Assembly: GCF_002865645.1 (NCBI RefSeq)
Contig: NW_020194512.1
Coordinates: 2,211,183 to 2,275,182 of the forward strand
Reading direction: 5' to 3'
Length of the DNA stretch: 64,000 bases
DNA from: Hyaloscypha bicolor E
Taxonomy: Eukaryota; Ascomycota; Leotiomycetes; Helotiales; Hyaloscyphaceae
Both the position numbers and the translations under genes were made by a program. A model generated the notes under the pieces. The model saw only the letters and a program-made list of their open reading frames with translations, was not told the DNA's origin and made no database searches. Shown in pieces: positions 11,760 to 22,617 of the stretch. How positions within the stretch are numbered: the stretch's first letter is position 1; every line of letters starts with the position of its first letter.

Positions 11760-12652
11760 TTTGAAATAGGCGCAGATACAGCATATAGCTTGTGCTACGA
11801 AGTATAGGGACGTTAAATCAGCTATATATAACTAATACCATGAACGCCTCCTAGACTCATTTGGAGAGTTTACAGGAGATTAGCCAACACACAACATCCG
11901 CGTCTCTTCCACGAATCGGCAACCTTATCAACTCTTGTTTGCATGCAGCGTGCATGCTAAATTCCCAATGCGGCACAATTCTCAACTGTTAATATACTTC
12001 CGTGTAACCTGGGGTATATTGGGACTGAGGAACTCGGGCCTGCACTTGCCTCGCTGGAGAAAACGGAACCTTCGATTGAAATAGACTTAAGGATAGTGTA
12101 ACAGGGGGTCATTCAGAGAGAAAGAATTCTAGAAGAAATAAGTAACCTTGGTCTCAATCTCATACTAGGATCTAGTTTGCGTTGGTATTTCTTTGAATAA
12201 AGAATGACAAAGGCATGTTAAAATTAAATGACTAAACTATCGGCTCTCGGCCCGCAGTCATGTTCGGAGACCGCGCAGCAAGTCGCCTTGCATTTATCAG
12301 CAGCCTCTTTCTAAGATTGGATAGAAGTTCAGGAATCACAGGGCAAGTATTTCAAGGCATTAGATCAACTTGATCTCTTTGAATAATAAAAAAAGAGCAC
12401 CAATACAGCAACAAACTGGGGCATTGATAAATCAACACTATCTAAGGCTTTCTTTCTGCTGATTAGATATGCCTAGCCAGCAATATGCACGCGAACAACC
12501 ATTATATCAGACCACCCATTTTACTTCTCTCGTGCCCAGCCTGAACGCCAACCATGCACTCCTCCCTTCAGATCTTCGTTCTTCAGCCTCCCCACAAGTA
12601 GCCATCATCGCAATTTTCATATGTATGGGTCTCACCAAATAGAAGCCACTCC
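11760..12652. other. AT-rich intergenic region
   Basis: About 0.9 kb between the start of the membrane-protein gene and the 3' end of eIF3e. No open frame above 60 codons and no repeats were noticed. The part near 11760-12000 presumably holds the promoter of the minus-strand membrane protein. Confidence 0.5.
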
Positions 12653-14011
12653 TCACTTCGCGACCGCAGCACTAAGCACCTGCGTCCTGAAGAATCCACC
12701 TTTCGTCCGCTCGATAACTTGCTGGTAGACGCTGCTAGGCGGGTGATTCATAACGACAGTCCCCTCCTTATAGTCGATCTTGGCATCAACCCTTGTATCC
12801 CGAATCAGATTAACAATCCACTTCTCGCCATCATCCTGATTCAGGCCTAATCTCGCGCTCAAGTCCTTGATGTCGATCCGCTGATGAATCTTGCAGTAGC
12901 TCTCTGAAATCAGATGTCTTGCAGCCTCAACAAACGAATCAGAAGCAGCGACGAGAAAGAAATCTGAGCGGAGGACTTCCTCAGCTTCGGAGAGTTTTTT
13001 CTGCGCCTCCTCAAAGTCAAAGTCGATGTAGAGGGCTTTGATGAAGTCGGTGACTGGATCGTGGTATTCGTAGTTTTCTTGCTTGACGATGCGGATCACG
13101 TCTTTGAGCTGCTTTTGGTATTGGCCAGTGTTCCGGGTGCGGCTACGGTTGGTGATGACGGCTGCGGTCAGGTAGCGGAGGATCCACGGGCAGGCGGTTT
13201 GGATAGTGTTGATGAAGGGGGCGGAGAAGAAGAGCTCGCAGATTGTGTCCCGTGCAGGCTCATAGTTGAAGAAGGGGAAGAGTGCCCAGTGGATGAGCCA
13301 GGTGCGGTGGGTGAGTTGTGCCAGGGAGTTGTTGAAGAGCTTGGTATCAATCGATTCCTTCACCTTTTGTACCTCCTCCATAGCGGACTCCCAGTTCGTG
13401 GTCAGGATTTCCGAAGCCAGCTTTCCCCATGTTGCAGCAGAGACCTTGTCGTTGTCGGTTGAGAGAACTCGGAATTGGTAGAGGAGTTCGGCTGCTGCTT
13501 GGTAGTTTCCGCAGCTGTACTGGAAGTTGCCAAAGTCATACAACACATTGACCATCTCGATGGTAACCTATTCCACATTAGCAAAATCCACCACCTCGTA
13601 GGTTCAGAAACGCACGTCATGCTCCTTCTTCAAGAACTCCAAATTTGCAACTTTGTCACTTCTCAAACTCGTAACAACGTCCTCTCTGCCCAGCAAATCC
13701 GTGATCTTCTCGCTCTCTTGTGCGTATATCTCCAATTTATCCAGGACTTCCTGCCTCTTGGTCGCAAACTCCTTCGGCGGCTCGCTCACGCCCTCCAGAT
13801 CACAATACAACGTTGCCACATAGTCTGTCATATTTGTCTTCTTCAACAACTCATATTTCGCCTTCGTAGTCTCTGGCGCAGGCTCCTCCTCTTGATCAGC
13901 GACGAACTGGAGGAGAGGGAAGATTAAATGGCGGTCGAGGTGTTGGATGAGTTTGGGAAGAAGATCGTTTTCTTTGGCCACATCTTCGGGGTTTTTCGTG
14001 ACTCCCGCCAT
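12653..14011 (-). CDS. INT6: Eukaryotic translation initiation factor 3 subunit E (Int6)
   Basis: Non-core subunit of the eIF3 complex, acting in 43S/48S assembly in the cytosol. Exons (minus) 14011-13616 and 13567-12653; the 48-nt intron (GTGCGT...AATAG) joins HD to [15 protein letters not shown] in phase 0, as in the family. Product 436 aa, the usual length for fungal eIF3e. The first 130 residues match the eIF3e N-terminal domain ([16 protein letters not shown]). The central part is helical repeat, and the PCI/winged-helix module lies at about 220-400 ([20 protein letters not shown]). The start is set by [20 protein letters not shown]. It is divergent from the mL49 gene with 192 bp between start codons, so a shared promoter is likely. 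Confidence 0.95.
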
Positions 14012-14203
14012 GATTGCGAGTGTGTGGTGGTGGTGACAAGAATCGTTGTCTTGATCTTGGTGGGGTCGTCGCAGTCGAGAAATGTTGTGTGCGCTCGTCG
14101 AGTCGGATTTCGCGCTAGTACTTTTTAGCGTGATTTGGATCGGCTCAGATGCGACTTCATGTGTTTTCCGAGGCAGTCGACGACAACCCAAAACTTCAGC
14201 ACA
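14012..14203. promoter_or_regulatory. Divergent promoter of eIF3e and mL49
   Basis: Only 192 bp separate the two start codons, so both 5' leaders and both core promoters must fit here. One gene serves cytosolic translation and the other mitochondrial translation. No TATA box was seen; the interval is typical of constitutive bidirectional fungal promoters. The regulatory role is inferred from geometry alone. Confidence 0.7.
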
Positions 14204-14680
14204 ATGGCCTCCTCAACCCCTCTCCTCTTTCTGAGACCCATGGCCCTCCCTCGGCCATCGACTCTCCACCGCTTTCTAGGAATAGCAAAAGCCTCCACAA
14301 CAGCGACGACTTCATCCTCCTCACCAGGCCCTCCAACACCAACCAAAGCAGCAGCAGCAGCAGCAGCACAGCCAAAACCCTACCGAGTAACCCTCACGCC
14401 TAGCAAGAACTACCCAATCTACACACTGGCCAAGCGAGGCGGGAATATGAAGCTCACAAGACTGAAGAGGATAGAAGGTGATGTAAACGCGCTGAGAAAC
14501 GATTTACGAGAGGCATTTGGGATGGACGAGAAAGAGGTGACGATTAATCAACTGACGAGGCATATTATTGTGAAGGTATGTTATGGTTGAAGTATTGAAG
14601 CCTTGAATGGTAGGCTGACTTTAGCACAGGGACACAAGAAACCAGAGATTGAGAAGTTTTTGAAGGAGCATCACTTGTAG
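14204..14680 (+). CDS. IMG2: Mitochondrial large ribosomal subunit protein mL49 (Img2 family)
   Basis: Structural protein of the mitochondrial 54S subunit. Exons 14204-14575 and 14630-14680; the intron GTATGT...CACAG is phase 0 and the last exon encodes GHKKPEIEKFLKEHHL, giving 140 aa. The N-terminus (MALPRPSTLHRFLG and following Ala/Ser-rich stretch) looks like a mitochondrial presequence with basic and hydroxylated residues and no acid residues. The mL49 core is clear: PYRVTLTPSKNYPIYTLAKR, GGNMKLTRLKRIEGDVNALR and the C-terminal HIIVK-GHKKPE. The ATG at 14204 (acaATGg) was preferred because it gives the presequence; the frame extends upstream to another ATG at 14135. Confidence 0.92.
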
Positions 14681-15026
14681 GATTCGGTGGAGGTTTCAAG
14701 GACACTTCACAAGTGAACAATTTCAATGGATGGATGAGGAGTATAAATCATGTGCTTATTCAAGCAATACCCTGCATTTGCCGCTCAGACGCATGCCTCT
14801 ATGTACAATACCGTTTCCGTATCTCCATGGAGATTTCAATGCTACGCAACTTGTACAACCACAACCCAATCATACTCCAAACAAGGAAAGACGTTACAGG
14901 CAATCAGCCATGCTGATCAAACAGAGAACACATCGTTGAACGCCTACTCCGCACGCCACCAGACAGGTCATTCATGCGTCTATGGAATGTGGTACAATGA
15001 GGAAACATGAAAATTTAAATCCCTTT
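14681..15026. other. Intergenic, 3' ends of mL49 and SWI1
   Basis: 346 bp between two converging genes. Small frames on the plus strand (about 60-86 codons) overlap each other in three phases and are not protein-like. It presumably contains both 3' UTRs and polyadenylation sites. Confidence 0.5.
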
Positions 15027-18000
15027 TTATGTGGCCAGCCCCGCGTATGCACACAACTGCTTCAAAACCCCTTGAAGTCTGGGTAACCTTATCTCGAGCG
15101 CCCCTAATAAAGTCTCTTTCGCCGGAAGCCCGGAAATGGGTATCATGGTATTTGGATCTTCCGGATCTCGCGACTTTTCTGCCAGACGCCGTAAAACTGC
15201 TATACCACCCATTGTGATGTGGAGTAACGCTTCGTCTTCCAATCCCTTTGGTGTAGTCTGCGTTCTCTGATGAGCAGCCTGGGGGGAGGTCTCGTGACAC
15301 AAGGATAGGATAAGTCTGCAGAGGTTCTTGGAAAAGCCATCATCGGATGTCAACCAAGACTTGGCAACACCGGTTTCGTAGCCTGGCACTAAATTTGACA
15401 GAATCTCCGCTGCCAGCATCCCTTGCATCAAAAACGGCTTTCGCGCCTCCACCACTGGAACGAGGTTTCCTCGTTTGGCATCTTGTTTGTCATCTGGTAC
15501 GGCTGATATCGCAAGAGCAAACGTTCTTGTAAGAAGGTCGTAAGGGGGAGACGAGGCGATATCCGAGGCGAAAATAGTCTTGTAGTGTGTCCGATTCGGC
15601 TCATCCCTCGCGAGGAGCTTTGCTAAACTATCCACAGCTGGAGGAAGATATCGGTGGATGGCAGGATCGTATGGCGAGAATGTGACGCGCTCGGAACCTA
15701 TCGTGTTTGGTGGAGGGCAGGGTGCAAAGGCCAATAAGAAGTGGAGTAGGCATAACGCTTGTTCTCGTCCCGGTAACTCGATCGCTTGGGCCAAATTTGA
15801 TAGAAAGATGATGACATCTTTCATAAAATCCAAGGTGTTTTGATTCGTCCGTAGGAGCATGTTTCGCGTTCCCAAGTATCTTATGACGACACACAAAAAT
15901 TTGATAACGAGCTCGTCGGCAAGGAGAGGATGGTTCGTCTCGTAGAATGACAAGTTCCGCATGACGGTGGTAATACAAACCAGTCTGTCTACAGCTCGGT
16001 CGAGTTCATACTCAAGGGAGCCGAAAGCTGGAATGTCCTGGAGAACCTCTTGCTCACTCCGGCAACTGCGTACCACATCTTCATAAGAGCCGACTAGCAT
16101 CACGTCTGAGACCTCCGCCGCATTCTCAGCAAGAAGCTCGACTTGCATTTCAGCACAATCCACCAATGTCTCCACAAGATCTTCGCACGCACGCAGATCC
16201 AATTGCAGTCGAGATTCCACTGAGAGGGAGACCAAAGTATCCAATGCCAAACGTACTTCTGCATGGATTCCTGATTGAAGGCTCATCGTCAAAGCATGAA
16301 TATCGATAACACCTAGGTCTCCCACAGCTGGGATATCAGGTTTGTACTGCATCAAAGTTCCACCTAGCCGTAATAAAGAATCGAGTTCAACACCACCCCA
16401 GGTGTCTAATACCCTAACTTTTGGATCTAACTCGGCCGGCAAATTGAATTCTTGAGGTGGTGGAGGTGCAGCAGCCCGGGCACCCACATCTACTTGAGGC
16501 GACGGTAGGGTGAGACTGCCCGCCTTCGTTGCAGACATTGGCGAAGCCATCGTGAAGGATGTCCCGTTTTGAGGCGGAGTGGCGTCGATACTTCTTGAAA
16601 GGCTATTGCGTGCGTGACCCTGTGGGCCTATGGGTTGTGGCTGACCCTGAGGTGCTTGAGGGGTAGAAAAGCCATTGACAGATGGTTGTTGCGCGTGATG
16701 CATAGGCGGCATCTGCTTGACGGGAGTAGTTTGCGCTTGCTGTTGTTGTTGTTGTTGTTGGTGATGTTGCTGTTGGCCCATGAGTTGTGGTTGCTGGAGG
16801 AAATTCTGAGACTGCATTGCGAGCTGGGGGTTCATCGGCTTCGTAGGTGACATTTGCGGAGCCGGCATGTTGGCGTTCTGCATCATAGCCGCCCTCTGGC
16901 GCTGCTGATTCTGTTGCCACGCCTCCTCGAATAACAGTAGGTTTCGCTCATAATGGTGTTTGAGCTGTTGAGGCGCGGCTGGGATTTGCATCAGATGAAA
17001 TTGCAAAGCTTGTGCAACTTGAGACCACCCATTCTGCGCCGTGACCTTCTTGTAGCCTCCAAATTTCACTACAGTCATATATAACGTTAAAAGAGCAATT
17101 TTGCGATCCCCTACGATAGGGTTCATGTCTAAAGCAAGCTGCTTCTGTTGCATGAAGGATGCTAGGCTTTTCATAAAATTTTCGGGATTCGGGCCGCCTC
17201 TGGCCTGGGCAGAAGCTTGCTGCTGAGCTCGTATTTGTGCAAGTTGACCATTAGGATTAGGCATTTGCATTGTAGGATTGGCCATTGCGTTTGCATTGGG
17301 TGGCATATTGCCCCGTTGGGCGGCCATCATGCGCTGTTGCTGCTGTTGCTGCATTTGCATCTGGTACATCATTCGTTGCTGTTGCATTTGTTGTGTCTGA
17401 GGTTGGCCTTGTTGAGCATACATCGGGCTTTGCTGCATGGGATTCTGTTGCATATGCGGCGTGGACATAGCGTTTTGAGGTGGAGCTGACGATCGACCAG
17501 TGGGAGGGGTGAAATTTTGGTTGAAGCCTTGTGCGAACTGGGGATTTTGCGCATATGGGTTGTTATTCTGCGGCGTATCGACGCGACTGCCATGTTCGGA
17601 TTGGGATGGGGATGGTTGGGGGAATTGTTGTGCAGCCGGGGAGAAGGGATGTGGAGAGGCCGTAGAGACTCGTTGCGGTACGCCACCAGGACGTAGCTGG
17701 TTGCCCATGATGGGTGATGGGCTGGCATTGGCCGATCCATTTTGAAGATGGGAATACGGGGTCTGCTGGGCCGGGTGTTGTTGAGATACATTGTTTTGGG
17801 GAAATCCAGGGTAGGGACCTTGTTGGGGTGTCTGAGAGCGGGAATTTGGTAGCATACCGGGCGCTTGACGCGGCGATGTGCCTAGACTATCTTCTCTTGG
17901 TCGTGGTCTCTTCGATGGTATCACTTGGTTGGTTTGATATACGGGATTGTTGAAGGCTGGGGAGCCATTGCGCAACGCCCCATTCTGCATCCGTTGCTGG

Positions 18001-18155
18001 AGCTGGGCATTTTGAAACTGGGAAGGATCGAAGGACGGAGGGTTGTTCATAAAAGCGGAGGGGTCGAGCATGGCTCCGCTGGCGTTGGGGTCGAGATGGT
18101 TGAAGCCTGCGCCATTGTGGTTCTGGACAGCAGCATCATTCATCCAGGAGGTCAT
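15027..18155 (-). CDS. SWI1: SWI/SNF chromatin-remodelling subunit Swi1 (ARID protein)
   Basis: DNA-binding subunit of SWI/SNF, nuclear. Single exon, 1042 aa from the ATG at 18155 (MTSWMNDAAVQN); the frame continues only a few codons upstream from a TTG. Residues 1-310 are very rich in Gln, Asn, Pro and Met, including PSKRPRPRED, a likely nuclear localisation signal. The ARID domain is at about 325-420: FMKSLASFMQQKQLALDMNP, then GDRKIALLTLYMTVVKFGGY, NGWSQVAQAL and LKHHYERNLLLFE. A second Gln/Pro-rich linker with a pure Q run follows. Residues from about 590 to the end are helical, Leu-rich and match the conserved C-terminal armadillo-like region of Swi1. The Q/N-rich head is of the kind that makes yeast Swi1 a prion protein; whether that applies here is unknown. 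Upstream features suggest translational control. Confidence 0.9.
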   Translation of the reverse strand: MTSWMNDAAVQNHNGAGFNHLDPNASGAMLDPSAFMNNPPSFDPSQFQNAQLQQRMQNGALRNGSPAFNNPVYQTNQVIPSKRPRPREDSLGTSPRQAPGMLPNSRSQTPQQGPYPGFPQNNVSQQHPAQQTPYSHLQNGSANASPSPIMGNQLRPGGVPQRVSTASPHPFSPAAQQFPQPSPSQSEHGSRVDTPQNNNPYAQNPQFAQGFNQNFTPPTGRSSAPPQNAMSTPHMQQNPMQQSPMYAQQGQPQTQQMQQQRMMYQMQMQQQQQQRMMAAQRGNMPPNANAMANPTMQMPNPNGQLAQIRAQQQASAQARGGPNPENFMKSLASFMQQKQLALDMNPIVGDRKIALLTLYMTVVKFGGYKKVTAQNGWSQVAQALQFHLMQIPAAPQQLKHHYERNLLLFEEAWQQNQQRQRAAMMQNANMPAPQMSPTKPMNPQLAMQSQNFLQQPQLMGQQQHHQQQQQQQQAQTTPVKQMPPMHHAQQPSVNGFSTPQAPQGQPQPIGPQGHARNSLSRSIDATPPQNGTSFTMASPMSATKAGSLTLPSPQVDVGARAAAPPPPQEFNLPAELDPKVRVLDTWGGVELDSLLRLGGTLMQYKPDIPAVGDLGVIDIHALTMSLQSGIHAEVRLALDTLVSLSVESRLQLDLRACEDLVETLVDCAEMQVELLAENAAEVSDVMLVGSYEDVVRSCRSEQEVLQDIPAFGSLEYELDRAVDRLVCITTVMRNLSFYETNHPLLADELVIKFLCVVIRYLGTRNMLLRTNQNTLDFMKDVIIFLSNLAQAIELPGREQALCLLHFLLAFAPCPPPNTIGSERVTFSPYDPAIHRYLPPAVDSLAKLLARDEPNRTHYKTIFASDIASSPPYDLLTRTFALAISAVPDDKQDAKRGNLVPVVEARKPFLMQGMLAAEILSNLVPGYETGVAKSWLTSDDGFSKNLCRLILSLCHETSPQAAHQRTQTTPKGLEDEALLHITMGGIAVLRRLAEKSRDPEDPNTMIPISGLPAKETLLGALEIRLPRLQGVLKQLCAYAGLAT

Positions 18156-18340
18156 GACTGTGGGAAGGAGTTGAGGCAACCCATCTGCAGTTGCGACAAG
18201 AAGTCAGCGGTGCTATTTCGAGCAGAAGCCTCCATAGAAGGCTTCGAAGGTCGGACTGAGATGGCCAAGCGCAAGTCCAGACCGATCGCGATGGGAGGTC
18301 GCGACGCGGTCGCTGGCTCGATGAGGTCGACAGGCGCCAA
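18152..18340 (-). promoter_or_regulatory. uORF whose stop codon overlaps the SWI1 start (ATGA)
   Basis: In the SWI1 leader an open frame of 62 codons (from 18340), or of 10 codons from the ATG at 18184 (MGCLNSFPQS), ends in TGA at 18154-18152, sharing ATGA with the SWI1 start. This geometry can allow termination-reinitiation or block leaky scanning. The leader also carries a good donor (CTTAG|GTAAGA, intron from 18460) and two acceptor candidates: CAG ending at 18185, which keeps the 10-codon uORF, and CCCACAG ending at 18158, which removes it. Positions are seen; function is inferred. Confidence 0.55.
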
Positions 18341-18460
18341 TGCCCATCAACGGCAACAGCAGCGCCAACGACGATCAGTATCGCGCTCGACGGTATCTAC
18401 AGGATGTCACGAGACACCAATACAGCCGGGGACGAAGGGGGAATGGAAAGCAGGTCTTAC
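18185..18460 (-). other. Probable 5' UTR intron of SWI1
   Basis: The donor GTAAGA follows CCTTAG at 18460. Acceptors are CTGCAG (intron end 18185) or CTTCCCACAG (intron end 18158). Both give a leader intron of about 280-300 nt just before the coding start. Transcript reads would decide it. Confidence 0.45.
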
Positions 18461-21066
18461 CTAAGGACGCGCGCTGAGTGCTGTTGATGTCGCAAAGGCT
18501 CGTTTCTCTGGGTTCGTGCCGGAGCAAAACGGGAGGTGCGCTAGCCGGATTGGGTGACCTATTTTCGTCGCCAGACCGCGTGTAAATTAAAATAAAGCGC
18601 TGGACTGCAAAACACAGGCGTCAGTATTGCTGCTCTCATGCCATTTCCACAATCCCATTGGGGGGGCAGCCCGGGGGTTTGGGGCGATTGGGGCCGAGTC
18701 GTGGGTTTGATCGGGGCCAGGTCACGTTGCTGGCGGAGTCGTGAGTCGTGAGTCGTGCGTTGCGTTGTGAGTCGTGCGCCGTGAGATCGCTTGCCGACTC
18801 TGAGGTGGCAAAGTCGACCAGGCCGGGACGAGCGCAGGCAGATGCGATATGCACGAAGCGCACCGCCGGTGGGACAAACACAAGCGCACCGGGACGTACC
18901 TAGAGATGATCCAGAAGCAGGCTCAGATCAGATGAGCTCGAGATGGGGTCGTTGAGATGACTGGTGCCGAGGGCCAGGCTGCGTGTCGGAGCAGGATGGG
19001 GTGGCCGGGAGTGGGTGTGGAGTTCGTTCTGCTCTGAAATGCTGTAACACCGTCGCCGTCGCTGGAGCATGCGGCGCAAGAGAGGCGCACGGGGGGGTCA
19101 GCAAGCGACTGAGAAGGGAGAGAGAGAGAGAGGATCGAGGCTCTGGGCTCTGGTTGGCAAGGGCCCGAATTAGGCCGGACGAGCGATCGAGGGCAGCTTG
19201 GTTGTGCGGGTTCTTCCTCTGAGTTGGCTGCCACCGAAACTGCGCTCAATAAAACTTGGGATCTGTCGCTGGTGCTTGTGCTGAGAACAACACTTTCGGA
19301 GCTAGCAAACGAGCAAATCACAGCCCGTCAGCCCGGATCGTCCGCGACCTCATCCCAGCCACCGAAACCAACGCAATTTGAAGCCGCAACGCAACCTGAG
19401 CAGTGAGCGCCGTCTCGGAAGACCATCCCGACGCCGTGCTGTCCTTCTGCGACCGTCAGTTCTCCGAGGCTAGAAGTGTCAGTTGTGTATAGCAAAAGAC
19501 TAGGCGGGCTGGCTTCGATGATGGGCATTCCCAGTCGAATGCGGTGAGGACGGGCGGCCGCTTTAACCCCCCCGCCAGAGCAGAAGTGCTGGGTCCGGTC
19601 CTCGTCACCCAGAGCACCAGATGTGCGACGCAGCAATCCAGGAGCTCATCGAGCCTTCTGGATGAAATGGCGATGCCCCGGGACAACGAGCTTGATGGCC
19701 ACAAGCAGGCGGGAGCAGGTGTGCTGTGCTGATCCTGCCATCGAGAGGACCATTCGCTGCGTTTGAAAGGCTCTCGTTTGATACGGCGGCAGGCTGGGCC
19801 ATGCAATCCAACGGGCCGGGAATGGCGATGAGGACGTGAGAGAGAAGAGAGAGGAGGGAGAGAAGGGAAAAGCAGGCAAAGCAGGCTCGGGGGAGGGGGA
19901 ATGGGGGTCTTATGTAGAAATGCCGAGCACTCAATAGCAACACTGCTTTGGGCAGGGCCAGTCTTTTTTTAATCACGCTTCACGCTTCTGAGGTCGTGAC
20001 AGCACGGATAAGACGGTGCATGGTTTGGCGTCATAAAACACTCCAATCTATCCATACATTGGCGATCCAAATCCGAGTATTGGCGACTGCTCCAGTCCCC
20101 CGTCACACATCACAGTAGACCAATGATGTTGTTACAGTAGGAATGGGATTATCCCTTTCCGGTCCCATGGCCTCCACATCGAGATCTGTCGTCGTGGCGG
20201 AAAAGTGCTGAAGAGGGGCAACTCGAGGCAGAGGTACCCTCTCACCCCCCTAGGCCGTTTGACCTAACTCGCACACACGTTATCCTCTGGGACTTTAATC
20301 AAGCCTCCCCAATTTCGAGGGTATTTATCAGCTCCAGGTCGTCACATGCAAAGAAGCCGGAAAAAGGCCCTGCCCTCACAAGTTCCCATCTCCCAAGTGC
20401 CTCCGTTGTGCGACCGGCTTGCTGTGAGATGCCACTTTCGAGGTGGGTGCGGCAAAGATAAATCCCTGACCAGTGCAGTGGTCCCGGGGAGCCAAGTCTG
20501 TCAACTTGTTGACTACTGGGGACGGATTTGCTCTCACGCAGGCAGTCATAAGGCCGGATGATGGGTAGCTTGACGGGAGGCGTTGCGGTCTTCTTATTGA
20601 GCAGGGATCTAATTGACGACGCATGCCTGCTCTCCTTGCATAAAGACAGCTTCAACGCCCAGTACTTTGCTTCACCACCCTCCAGCATGGATAGCACGGC
20701 TTCCATCAAATGGGAGCGAGATCCTGGGTAAAAGCAAGTGATTTCCTCTGGCGGGGATCTGTGTCAGCTCCAAATTGGTGGGTGGTAAAGAAATCCGGGA
20801 CGTTGATTTGCAGAATTGCTTTTTGTCGACCGTCGACGGGAAAGGAATGGCGCTGGAGATTCCCTGGATTCCGGACCCACGAATCCACGTTCGAGGCAGA
20901 GCCTTGAGGATCTTGGCCGGGTCACGTGCGTCCAATGCAGACCCCTGCTTGATCTGGAGATGGAACGGCCCTTCGACCAGCGTGATTTGGCTCAACTTCT
21001 TCTTGCAGCACGCGTCTGAAAGGCAACAATTGGCGAACTGTTCCACAGCAAGAGCCAACATCTAGC
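18461..21066. other. Long intergenic region upstream of SWI1 and the EVE gene
   Basis: About 2.6 kb with divergent genes at each end. It is GC-rich on the SWI1 side, with an imperfect GAGTCGT tandem at about 18735-18785 and purine (GA) tracts near 19115-19135 and 19835-19870. Open frames up to 136 codons occur on both strands but overlap in several phases and have no family features, so none is called. It presumably holds a large SWI1 regulatory region and the EVE-gene promoter. Confidence 0.5.
18735..18785. repeat. Imperfect GAGTCGT tandem repeat
   Basis: Units GAGTCGT recur (GGCGGAGTCGTGAGTCGTGA and following, then TGAGTCGTGCGCCGTGAG), about five imperfect copies in roughly 50 bp upstream of SWI1. 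GAGTCA/TGAGTCG resembles bZIP (AP-1/Gcn4-like) half sites, but this is only a resemblance. Confidence 0.5.
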
Positions 21067-22303
21067 ATGCCGAAACGAAAAGTTAAAGAATTGGACCGCG
21101 GATTGGAAGCACCACGGAGGACGAGTCGGAGAATATCTACCTCCAACGATCCTCCTGAGACTGCCTCGAAGCCTGCACCCAACCCCGAGAAGTCAAAAAA
21201 GGCTGAGAAGAGCAAGAAAGTTAAAGAGACGGCAGTGAATAGCAAGCAAGGGGAGGATTCAGAAGCCGTGAGTTTCTTCTTTTAAGGCGTTCTTTCCTAC
21301 CTGAGTCTCCAACCACAGTCCCATCCCCTTTACCGTAAGGTTCTTCGGGCGGGTCACGCGCAAGCTTCATTCTTTATCGCTCCTCATACATTGATACAAA
21401 TTCTAGAAGCCGAAGAAAGCCCCCAGGGCTGCGAAACCTGTGTCCCAACCCGCGACCTCTGATGCTGCTCTCTCCTCGGGTCGTCAATACTGGCTCTTGA
21501 AGGCGGAACCAGAGTCTCGAATCGAGAAGGGCCACGATATCAAATTCTCGATCGATGATCTCGCAGCAAAGACGGAGCCGGAACCTTGGTAACCAACCTA
21601 TTTCTTTGTCCTATATCCCGAGCTCCTTACCTCACTGATCAGAAGGATGTTTCATGCTCCCCGCTCGCTCCCCGCTCTCTCCTCCGTAAAGATATACGTT
21701 GCTAATTCACTGGTAGGGATGGTAAGCAGCCTTTTTTAATCACATGCGGATCTCGCAACTAAAAATATCTCGCAGGCATACGAGCGTACGCAGGTAACGC
21801 TAGCATTTGGAATTAACCCACAAAAAGCTCACAGTCCACAGCACGCAACAATCTCCGCGCAATGAAGAAAGGCGACCTTGCATTTTTCTATCACTCATCC
21901 TGCAAAGTCCCTGCCATTGTCGGAGTCATGGAAATCGTTGAGGAGCACTCACCTGACCGTAGGTTTCATCTCATTTGCCCAACTACACCAAACTTCTGCC
22001 CATCTTCCAGAACCGTGTTAATGCAACGCAGTCTCAGCACATGACCCATCAGCACCATACCATGACCCCTCATCCAGCCCTGATAACCCCAAATGGTCTG
22101 TCGTACACGTGACCTTTCGGCAGAAGCTCACCACTCCGGTCACGCTCAAAGAGTTAAAGGTATGGCAGGGAGAGAAGGGACATCCGCTGGAGAACATGCA
22201 GATGTTAAAGTTAGCGAGGATCAGCGTGAGTAAGGTTTCGAGTGATGAGTGGGAATTCTTGGTTGGTGAGATGGCGAAGAGGGGGGATGTTGTTAAACAG
22301 TGA
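21067..22303 (+). CDS. EVE-domain protein (thymocyte nuclear protein 1 family)
   Basis: Small nuclear protein whose EVE fold is related to PUA and YTH domains; family members bind modified nucleic-acid bases, and the exact role in fungi is unknown. Six exons: 21067-21267, 21407-21588, 21717-21721 (5 nt), 21776-21793 (18 nt), 21842-21958, 22032-22303; 264 aa. Joined, they read [16 protein letters not shown], then [50 protein letters not shown] and [15 protein letters not shown], in the order of the EVE domain (about residues 85-255). The basic N-terminus ([23 protein letters not shown]) suggests nuclear localisation. Phases agree at every junction. The last acceptor could also be CAG six bases later, which changes two residues. 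The micro-exons encode the conserved W-D-G-I-R core, so they are unlikely to be artefacts. Confidence 0.88.
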
Positions 22304-22617
22304 GTGCTGAAGGTGAAGCTTAGGTGCATTGCATACTATGTTGTATAATTGGAGACGACTGACGCCAGTCCGGCCATTTCGTGCTGTACTCCTATTACCC
22401 ATTCGATCTTACCTGTGTGAATATTTCGTGAGTCGTGGTCCATCAGGGCTTCCCAAGCGTGTCAATAACTTAGATTATCCAATCTTCACGCTGAGTCCCT
22501 GACTTCAAAGACGTATTCAGACTCCCACGAATGCACCGACATATCAGCACCTCAACTAACCTAATATTTTCCTAAAAAAAAGTTATTCCCATCACGAACC
22601 ACAAACGAGAAGCCAAG
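22304..22617. other. Short intergenic region
   Basis: 314 bp between the EVE gene and the next plus-strand gene. It is AT-rich near 22560-22590 just before the next ATG. No element was recognised. Confidence 0.45.

Noticed and set aside
19605..19976. Minus-strand frame with a hydrophobic Leu/Ser-rich stretch that might be a signal peptide
   Set aside because: The stretch comes from a GA/TC simple repeat; the rest is not protein-like.
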